NCBI GenBank assembly: GCA_965208945.1
Contig: OZ242366.1
Coordinates: forward strand, 2,666,001 to 2,730,000
Length of the DNA stretch: 64,000 nucleotides
Direction: 5' to 3'
From: JAPPLB01 sp965208945
GTDB lineage: Bacteria > Acidobacteriota > Terriglobia > Bryobacterales > UBA6623
The notes beneath the pieces are model-generated. The model ran no database searches. It saw only the letters and a program-made list of their open reading frames with translations, and was not told where the DNA came from. Positions 58,379 through 64,000 of this stretch are shown here, piece by piece (the first letter of the stretch is position 1; each line of letters begins with the position of its first letter). The position numbers were made by a program, and so were the translations under genes.

Positions 58379-59671
58379 ATGAAAAACAACAGCAACGATC
58401 TCTCCCGACGTTCTTTCGTAGCCGCTTCCGTGGCCGGTAGCGCCCTGGCTGCTTCGGCGCGGTCCATCGCGGCGGCGCGCGTCCCGCGCGTGATCGGCGC
58501 CAACGACCGCCTGCACATCGGCATGATCGGCGCAGGCGGCAACGCCACCGGCCACATGAGGCGCCTGATCGAGATCCAGGAGGCGGAAAACACCGAGATC
58601 ATCGCCGTTTGCGACATCTACCAGAAGCGCCTCGACGCCGCGGCGGAGCTGACCGGCGGAAAACCCTACCACGACTACCGCAGGCTGCTCGAAAACCCCG
58701 ACATCGACTACGTCGTCATCTCCGTCCCCGAACATTGGCACGCCCAGATGACCCTCGACGCCGTCGACGCCGGCAAGCACATCTACTGCGAGAAACCGAT
58801 GACCTACAACATCGAGGAGGCGAAGAGGGTCCGCGACCGCGTCAAGCAGAGCAACATCAAGATGCAGGTCGGCGTGCAAGGCATGTCCGACGATTCCTAC
58901 GAGACCGCCCAGCGCTACATCAAGGACGGCAAGATCGGCAAGGTCGTCATGGCCCAGATCGACTACTCCCGCAACCATCTCGATGACTTCTGGGACAGAC
59001 CCTACGACGATGACGTCCGGCCGGGAGAGAATCTCGACTGGGACGCCTTCCTGGGGCCCGCCAGAAAGCGCCCGTTCGACCCCGACCGCTTTTTCGCGTG
59101 GCGGCGCTATTGGGATTATTCGGGAGGCATCGCCTCCGACCTGTTCGTCCATCGGATCACGCGCATCATCAAGGCCTGCAACCTCACCGTTCCCAGCCGT
59201 GTTGTCGCAACCGGCGGCCAGAACTTCTTCCGCGACAGCGCCGCCGAAATCCCCGACACCTTCAACATGATGGTGGACTATCCCGAGGGGGTCTCCGTCT
59301 TGCTCGTTTCATCGATGGCCAACGCCGCGAAGATCCGGCACATCATTCGCGGCCATGAGGGGACGCTCGAGTTCACGAAAGAGGGCTTCACGATCACGCG
59401 GGAGCGGCTGTTCGCCAAGGGGTGCGGGCAAGGCGGCGCCAAGGCCGGCTCCGAGGAATGCCAGCCCATCCATCACGTCAAGACCGGCGCCGAGGACACT
59501 CGCCTGCACCACGCCAACCATCACCGGGCCATCCGTTTCAACGAGCCTCTCAAGTGCGATGTCGATCTCGGTTTCTACGGTGTGCTCGCCTGCTCGATGG
59601 CGGTCGAGTCGTTGCGCAAGAAACGCTATCTCGCCTGGGACGCGCGCCGGGAAAAGGTGGTCAAGGCATAG
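58379..59671 (+). CDS. Tat-exported Gfo/Idh/MocA-family oxidoreductase
   Basis: A 430-residue enzyme with a twin-arginine signal (LSRRSFVAASVAGSALAAS). The Rossmann domain is LHIGMIGAGGNATGHMRRL, then YVVISVPEHWHAQMTLDAVDAGKHIYCEKPM with the EKP motif, and the C-terminal domain has DYSGGIASDLFVHRI. Such proteins oxidise sugars or inositols with NAD(P), sometimes tightly bound for export by Tat. The TAG stop (59669-59671) is formed with the first base of RE2 copy 2. It lies next to a lactonase-like gene on the other strand. Confidence 0.88.
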   Translation: MKNNSNDLSRRSFVAASVAGSALAASARSIAAARVPRVIGANDRLHIGMIGAGGNATGHMRRLIEIQEAENTEIIAVCDIYQKRLDAAAELTGGKPYHDYRRLLENPDIDYVVISVPEHWHAQMTLDAVDAGKHIYCEKPMTYNIEEAKRVRDRVKQSNIKMQVGVQGMSDDSYETAQRYIKDGKIGKVVMAQIDYSRNHLDDFWDRPYDDDVRPGENLDWDAFLGPARKRPFDPDRFFAWRRYWDYSGGIASDLFVHRITRIIKACNLTVPSRVVATGGQNFFRDSAAEIPDTFNMMVDYPEGVSVLLVSSMANAAKIRHIIRGHEGTLEFTKEGFTITRERLFAKGCGQGGAKAGSEECQPIHHVKTGAEDTRLHHANHHRAIRFNEPLKCDVDLGFYGVLACSMAVESLRKKRYLAWDARREKVVKA

Positions 59672-59931
59672 CAGCCCGTGGTAAAAGTCACGCGGGCGGC
59701 GTTACGCGCCGGGGCCCGATGAAGTAACGTCTGGTCGTTCGAGGAATACGGCGCTGCACCCTCTGTGCCGTTGACCGGAAGCGGCGCGTAACCCTTCGGG
59801 CGACGGACGTTTGCGGTCGTCGGCTTTGTCGTTCGTCGGAGGAGATCACCCGGATCGCCATCCTCCTCACTTCGCGCCGAGCAACCGCAGGAGCCCGCCG
59901 CGCCTTCCACGGGACTTTTACCACGGACTGC
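59671..59931 (+). repeat. RE2 element, copy 2 (261 bp)
   Basis: GCAGCCCGTGGTAAAAGTC at left and GACTTTTACCACGGACTGC at right. Same orientation as copy 1. It begins immediately at the TA of the oxidoreductase stop codon. The following 65 bases reach a solo RE1 end. Confidence 0.88.
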
Positions 59932-59998
59932 CAGCCTTCACCGGGGTTTCGCTTGCAATGACCCGCCCGGCGCACCGCCGGCGTGGAGCAGAGCAGCT

Positions 59999-60019
59999 GG
60001 TAGTGAGAAATGCCGGCTA
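59999..60019 (+). repeat. Solo RE1 right end at a stop codon
   Basis: GGTAGTGAGAAATGCCGGCTA lacks a left partner. Its CTA is the TAG stop codon of the minus-strand SMP-30 gene. Confidence 0.7.
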
Positions 60020-60931
60020 ATACGTTCGCGTCCCGGGGACCTTAGTGGAGACGTAGTAGAGCGAGGTGCTGGCGGTGATGTAGAGGCCCCGGAAGCCTCG
60101 GCCCCAGTTGAGGTTCGAGGGTTGCTCCGGGGGAACGATCGTGCCGAGGTGGCGGCCTTCGGAGTTGAAGACCCAGATGCCGCCGGGGCCGGTGCAGTAG
60201 ACGTTGCCCGACTCGTCGGTTTTGAGGCCGTCGAGGCCGCCCCTCTCGTCGGATTCCAGCTCCGCGAAAACGCGGCCCTTGGCCAGGGATCCGTCGTCGC
60301 GGATGTCCTGGACGCGGATGTTGCGGGAGCCGCCGTCGGCGATGTACAGCTTGTCGTGCTTGGGTCCGAGGGCGACGCCGTTGGCGCGCTTCGGCTCCTC
60401 GGAGGCGCGTTCGAGCCTGGCCTTGCCGGGGATTTGGCTGCGGCTGATGCGGTACACGGCGGGTTCGTTGGTGCGCTCGTGGGCGTCCGGGACGTTGCGG
60501 CGGGGCATGTCGCTGAAATAGATGCTGCCGTCGATGGCGTAGACGAGGTCGTTGGGCGAGCTGAGGCGCTTGTCTCCCCAACGTTCGGCGAGGACGGTGA
60601 TCGAGCCGTCCTTCTCGGTGCGGGTGACACGGCCCGGCCCCGTTTCGCAGGTGAGCAAGCGGCCCTGGTGATCGAAGGTGAGGCCGTTGGCGCGGTTGGA
60701 ATTCTCGCGGAAGACGGACAGCGCGCCGGCGGCCGGGTCGTTGTCCCCAACGGAAAAGGTCCACTTGTGGATCTGTTCGCTGCGCAGATCGCTGAACAGC
60801 AGAAAGCCGATGCGGCTGCAAACGGGGCCCTCGGTGAAGCCGAAGCCGCTTGCCACCTTGCTGAACTCGGCGCGGCGGTCGACGAGGTCGAACAGGTCGG
60901 TGCTCCTGGCGTAGATTCCGGCGGGCTTCAT
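60017..60931 (-). CDS. SMP-30/gluconolactonase family protein
   Basis: A 304-residue six-bladed propeller: SGFGFTEGPVCSRIGFLLFS, GSITVLAERWGDKRLSSPND, GSIYFSDMPRR, RANGVALGPKHDKLYIADGG and LDGLKTDESGNVYCTGPGG. The PND and DG segments carry the metal ligands of SMP-30 lactonases. No signal peptide is visible. It starts three bases after the upstream minus-strand gene, so they are an operon. With the oxidoreductase opposite it could process a sugar lactone. Confidence 0.85.
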   Translation of the reverse strand: MKPAGIYARSTDLFDLVDRRAEFSKVASGFGFTEGPVCSRIGFLLFSDLRSEQIHKWTFSVGDNDPAAGALSVFRENSNRANGLTFDHQGRLLTCETGPGRVTRTEKDGSITVLAERWGDKRLSSPNDLVYAIDGSIYFSDMPRRNVPDAHERTNEPAVYRISRSQIPGKARLERASEEPKRANGVALGPKHDKLYIADGGSRNIRVQDIRDDGSLAKGRVFAELESDERGGLDGLKTDESGNVYCTGPGGIWVFNSEGRHLGTIVPPEQPSNLNWGRGFRGLYITASTSLYYVSTKVPGTRTY

Positions 60932-60934
60932 CGG

Positions 60935-62167
60935 TCAGGACCCCGGTCCGTGGGCGTAATAGGAGTTCTCCGGTCCGCGGTACCTGATGTCGAGCATCGG
61001 GGTTTCGATGCGGACCTGGCCGCGATGCCACGACTCCATCAGGAACGAGAGGGCGCCGCTGACGATCACAGTGCGCTCCACCGGGTAGTCGAGGGTTCCC
61101 CGGGTGTACATCCGCGCGATGGAGTCCACGAGCGGGCTGAAGTTGTTCGAGTTCTCGGTGGGGATGTAGCAGAGCGTGGACCTCGGCTCGCGATCGCCCT
61201 TGATCTTGACGGCGGCGAGGTACTCGGCGACCTTGCCGCCCAGGCCGAGCGCGGCGGCGCGGAAACCGTCGTTGTATTCGATCAGGCAGGCGACGGGGCG
61301 CCGGGCTTTCTGCTCGACGGGGCCGGGGACGACCTTCCGGCCACGGGACAGCGCGGCATCCAGGAGCGCGCGGCTCCAGAGGCCTTCGTCGGCGGCCTTC
61401 CAGACGGCGTCATCGGCGAGCAGTTGCACGGACTTGACGCCGGTTTCGCCTCCTTTGCGGCGCTCGGTGAAACATTGGAGCGTCTCCAGGACGTGGAAGA
61501 GGCCGCCGTCGGCCACCCAGCCTCCCCCGACCGCGACAGCCTGCTCGAGCTCGCTGTCGAGCGGGAAGTCGAGTTCCGGGCGCCGGAAAGTGACCGGCAC
61601 GGACGAGCCGGCCATCATCGGGAAGTCGAGTTCCCGCGACCAGTCGTACATCTGCTTGGACTGCTTCCAGTCGTAGGAGAGATGCTTGTCGTTGAAGACG
61701 GGCGCGGAGCGTCGGGAATGCCTGAAGACGCTGACGACGTGGTCCATGAAGCGGTAGCGCGGATAGAGCTTCTGGTTCTTGACGTTGGTCGGGTAGTTGC
61801 CGTGCTCCCCGATGAGCAGCACGCCGTCGACGTCGAGTTTGCCGCCGCCGAGTGTGAGGGCCTCGCGGATGCTGGGGAATGTCCTGACGCCCCAACTCCG
61901 GGCAAGGCGGTTGCCGATGTCGGCGTCGTGCTCCTGCTCGACGAAGAGGGAAGCGATGTCGCACTGCGGCTCATGGTACGTGTCGTTGATCCACCACCCT
62001 TCAAGGAAGCGCGTGATGAAGTTGTCGCTGTGCGAGCGCACGTGGTAGGTGGTCGACAGCGCTGCGATTCGCTTGCGCCGGTTCCGGGCGGAGAGCGAGC
62101 GGGGTCCGGGCAGGAAGCACCCGCTGGCGGCCCCGGCCGCGGTCGTGATGAAGGTGCGGCGGTTCAT
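60935..62167 (-). CDS. Tat-exported protein of unknown function
   Basis: A 410-residue protein with a twin-arginine signal (MNRRTFITTAAGAASGCFL). The body has NAD-free-looking segments: RIAALSTTYHVRSHSDNFIT, DVDGVLLIGEHGNYPTN, KHLSYDWKQSKQMYDWSREL, GGGWVADGGLFHVLETLQCF and PTENSNNFSPLVDSIARM. Similar exported proteins are common in Acidobacteria and Planctomycetes next to sugar-processing genes, but I know no function. It is upstream of, and coupled with, the SMP-30 gene. RE1 copy N lies 16 bases before its ATG. Confidence 0.75.
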   Translation of the reverse strand: MNRRTFITTAAGAASGCFLPGPRSLSARNRRKRIAALSTTYHVRSHSDNFITRFLEGWWINDTYHEPQCDIASLFVEQEHDADIGNRLARSWGVRTFPSIREALTLGGGKLDVDGVLLIGEHGNYPTNVKNQKLYPRYRFMDHVVSVFRHSRRSAPVFNDKHLSYDWKQSKQMYDWSRELDFPMMAGSSVPVTFRRPELDFPLDSELEQAVAVGGGWVADGGLFHVLETLQCFTERRKGGETGVKSVQLLADDAVWKAADEGLWSRALLDAALSRGRKVVPGPVEQKARRPVACLIEYNDGFRAAALGLGGKVAEYLAAVKIKGDREPRSTLCYIPTENSNNFSPLVDSIARMYTRGTLDYPVERTVIVSGALSFLMESWHRGQVRIETPMLDIRYRGPENSYYAHGPGS

Positions 62168-62182
62168 GGGTGAGGGTTATTT

Positions 62183-62365
62183 TAGCCTGCATGTCTCACC
62201 ACCCGACGGTCGAAGCACGCGATACGACCGCCAGGACTTCGTTGCGCTTGCTTGCCGTGCTCAACGTACTGTTCAAGTACGCCTGCGCGCGCCAAGCGGC
62301 TTGCGCCTCGTCCTGACGGCCCTCTCACGCACTTCACCTCGCCGCGTGGTGAGAAATGCAGGCTA
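62183..62365 (+). repeat. RE1 copy N
   Basis: A near-consensus 183-bp copy with TAGCCTGCAT/ATGCAGGCTA ends and intact centre, within the upstream region of the Tat-exported protein gene. Confidence 0.92.
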
Positions 62366-62389
62366 GTCACAAGCCACTGTTTTAAGGTT

Positions 62390-62424
62390 TTCACGAATCA
62401 CGAAACACGAGACACGAATCACGG
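62390..62424 (-). repeat. Heptamer tract (reverse orientation)
   Basis: Five units (read on the minus strand CGTGATT, CGTGTCT, CGTGTTT, CGTGATT) directly following RE1 copy N. Confidence 0.65.
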
Positions 62425-62435
62425 CCTTTTTCTCC

Positions 62436-62469
62436 CCTGCATATCTCCCCGCGTGGCCAGATATGCAGG
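62436..62469. repeat. Minimal RE1-like hairpin
   Basis: CCTGCATATCT, a 12-base loop, AGATATGCAGG: an 11-bp stem whose arms resemble the RE1 tips joined with the body deleted. Confidence 0.6.
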
Positions 62470-62557
62470 CCAAGCAGGCGCAAAGGGTTGTCGCCATAGG
62501 GGTGTTCGTAATAGAGTACGAAGGGGCCTGTCGAACGGCCCTCTCCCAATCCGATAG

Positions 62558-63160
62558 ATGCATTTGCACGACGACAGGGTTCCCGCGCAGACCCCTGGTG
62601 AGGAAGGTTCCGCGCACCCGCGCAAAACCGCGGCCGCGGCGGGGTCGTTCTGGTTCGATATCCAGGTCTGGGCCCGGGACATCATCATCTCGATTGCGAT
62701 CGCGGTCGTTGTCATCGTCTTCCTGTATCAGCCCGTCAAGGTCGAGGGAACGAGCATGATGCCCTGGCTGCATGACCAGGAGCGGATCTTCGTCAACAAG
62801 TTCGTCTATCGCTTCGAGGAGATTCGGCAGGGCGACATTGTCGTGTTCCGCTTCCCGCTGGACCCGAACAAGTCGTATATCAAGCGTGTGGTCGGGCTGC
62901 CGGGCGACGAGGTGGAGTTGATCCGTGGCAGGCTCTTCATCGACGGGCGGCGTGTGGACGAACCGTATATCCGCGAGGAGTTTCAGGACGCCTCGACGTA
63001 TTCGGCGACGAAGGTTCCCGCCGGTCACTACTACGTGCTCGGCGACCACCGCAACACCTCGAATGACAGCCGCACCTGGGGAACGGTGCCGCTGGAGTAT
63101 ATCGTCGGCAAGGCGGTGTTCGCCTACTGGCCGATGGACCGGTTCGGAGTTCTGGAGTGA
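62558..63160 (+). CDS. lepB: Signal peptidase I
   Basis: A 200-residue membrane protease. A 35-residue cytoplasmic leader is followed by one transmembrane helix (DIIISIAIAVVVIVFLYQP). The catalytic Ser is in VEGTSMMPWL (usually SMxPTL), and the lysine is in NKSYIKRVVGLPGDEVE. The conserved VLGDHRNTSNDSRTWGTVP completes box E. It cleaves signal peptides at the outer face of the inner membrane. Its stop overlaps the carA GTG start (GTGA at 63157). Confidence 0.93.
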   Translation: MHLHDDRVPAQTPGEEGSAHPRKTAAAAGSFWFDIQVWARDIIISIAIAVVVIVFLYQPVKVEGTSMMPWLHDQERIFVNKFVYRFEEIRQGDIVVFRFPLDPNKSYIKRVVGLPGDEVELIRGRLFIDGRRVDEPYIREEFQDASTYSATKVPAGHYYVLGDHRNTSNDSRTWGTVPLEYIVGKAVFAYWPMDRFGVLE

Positions 63161-64000
63161 GCGACACAGCCGTTTTGGCGCTCGAAGACGGGCGTATTTT
63201 TCGGGGGCGCTGCGTCGGCATGAAAGCCGAGTGCTACGGAGAGGTCGTCTTCAACACCGGAATCGCCGGATACCAGGAGATCTTCACGGACCCCTCCTAC
63301 AGTGGACAGATCGTCGTCTTGACGAACCCCCAGATCGGCAACTACGGGGCGAACGGAGAGGACAACGAGTCGGCCCGGCCGTTCATCGAGGGCCTGGCCG
63401 TTCGGGAATTCTCTGAGATCGCCAGCAACTGGCGCTCGACCGGGCATGCGGCAGATTTCTTGTCGCAGCAGCGGATTCCGATCATCTCCGAGATCGACAC
63501 GAGGGCGCTGGTCCGCCATCTGCGGAATCAGGGGTCGATGCGCGGCGTCATTTCGTCGATCGAGACGGACACCGACAGGCTGGTGGAAAAGGCGCGGTCG
63601 ATCCCTGAAATGGCGGGCTTGGACCTGGCGAGCACCGTTTCAACGAAGCAGCGTTACGAGTGGAACCGCGGCGTCGATGCCTGCTCGCCCTCGGAGCTGG
63701 TGGGGGCGGCGGAAGAAGCGAAATACCACGTCGTCGCCTACGACTTCGGGATCAAGCACAATATTCTCCGGAGCCTCGTGCAGAGAGGCTGCAAAGTGAC
63801 CGTCGTGCCGTCGCTGACTTCGGCGGAGGACGTACTGGCGCTGAAACCGGATGGCGTGTTTCTGTCGAACGGTCCGGGTGACCCCGAGCCCCTGAGCGAG
63901 CCGATCCGCAACATCCGCAGGCTGGTAGGCCGGACGCCGATCTTTGGCATCTGCCTGGGACATCAGGTGCTGGGCTTGACGGTCGGCGGCAAGACGTTCA
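63157..64000 (+). CDS. carA: Carbamoyl-phosphate synthase small subunit (3' end outside window)
   Basis: At least 281 codons of the glutaminase subunit: LALEDGRIFRGRCVGM, then GEVVFNTGIAGYQEIFTDPS and NYGANGEDNESARPFIEGLA in the N-terminal domain. The class I glutamine amidotransferase part has VVAYDFGIKHNILRSL, FLSNGPGDPEPL and the catalytic cysteine in GICLGHQVLG. It supplies ammonia for carbamoyl phosphate in pyrimidine and arginine synthesis. The GTG at 63157 overlaps the lepB stop, so the two are translationally coupled. The frame is cut by the window edge. Confidence 0.95.
   Translation, partial: MSDTAVLALEDGRIFRGRCVGMKAECYGEVVFNTGIAGYQEIFTDPSYSGQIVVLTNPQIGNYGANGEDNESARPFIEGLAVREFSEIASNWRSTGHAADFLSQQRIPIISEIDTRALVRHLRNQGSMRGVISSIETDTDRLVEKARSIPEMAGLDLASTVSTKQRYEWNRGVDACSPSELVGAAEEAKYHVVAYDFGIKHNILRSLVQRGCKVTVVPSLTSAEDVLALKPDGVFLSNGPGDPEPLSEPIRNIRRLVGRTPIFGICLGHQVLGLTVGGKTF

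Noticed and set aside
60122..62173. 683-codon open frame on the plus strand opposite the SMP-30 and Tat-exported genes
   Set aside because: It is the antisense of two genes with clear domain motifs; high GC leaves antisense frames open, and the product has no recognisable motif.

Overview
The window looks like about 64 kb of a high-GC chromosome, most likely from an Acidobacteriota (Bryobacterales/Solibacter-like) bacterium. The inference rests on an Oar-like TonB-dependent receptor paired with a VWFA-type exported protein, clusters of alkaline-phosphatase/sulfatase-fold enzymes, a DUF3604 metallohydrolase, and Tat-exported Gfo/Idh/MocA and SMP-30-type proteins. Species cannot be assigned from the sequence alone.

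Layout. 1-1560 is the edge of a Mu-like prophage (Gam-like protein, small early protein, S24 repressor). 1.7-25.3 kb is ordinary metabolic and envelope DNA: potassium channel, penicillin acylase, N-formylglutamate amidohydrolase with a GCS2-type ligase, two paralogous cache-domain proteins in opposite orientation, outer membrane barrels, acyl-CoA ligase, purine permease, and a sugar-acid-like group (dimethylformamidase-like protein, MFS transporter, DapA-family lyase). 25.3-34 kb carries housekeeping genes (polX, phoH-ybeY-era, ketopantoate reductase). 34-37 kb is the receptor. 38.4-45.2 kb has M24 peptidase, a DUF3108-like protein, rfbA-like, rlmB, aroC and an amidohydrolase. 45.3-48.6 kb is an accessory patch (IS1182-type element, integrase remnant, MazEF-like pair). 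48.8-58.3 kb is a co-directional cluster of three alkaline-phosphatase-superfamily enzymes with a small DNA-binding-like protein, a membrane protein and a DUF3604 protein. The window ends with sugar oxidoreductase/lactonase genes, lepB and the start of carA.

The most unusual content is an interspersed repeat, called RE1 here. It is about 183 bp, has 20-bp inverted termini (TAGCCTGCATTTCTCACCAC) and a small central palindrome. Thirteen near-complete copies plus fragments lie in the window, almost all between 27 and 62.4 kb. Every copy points the same way whatever the strand of its neighbours. Copies are flanked by TA, repeatedly coincide with stop codons, may supply start codons, and in one case sit in frame inside a gene. 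A second repeat family (RE2, 261 bp) and a heptamer repeat (CGTGNNN) occur with them.

Two unrelated insertion sequences used RE1 as landing pads. An IS110/IS1111-type element is in the central hairpin of one copy, and its non-coding end holds two short segments matching both halves of that target, as expected of a bridge/seek RNA. An IS1182-type element is in the terminal CTAG of another copy. No tools were run; all homology statements are recognition from the translated sequence.
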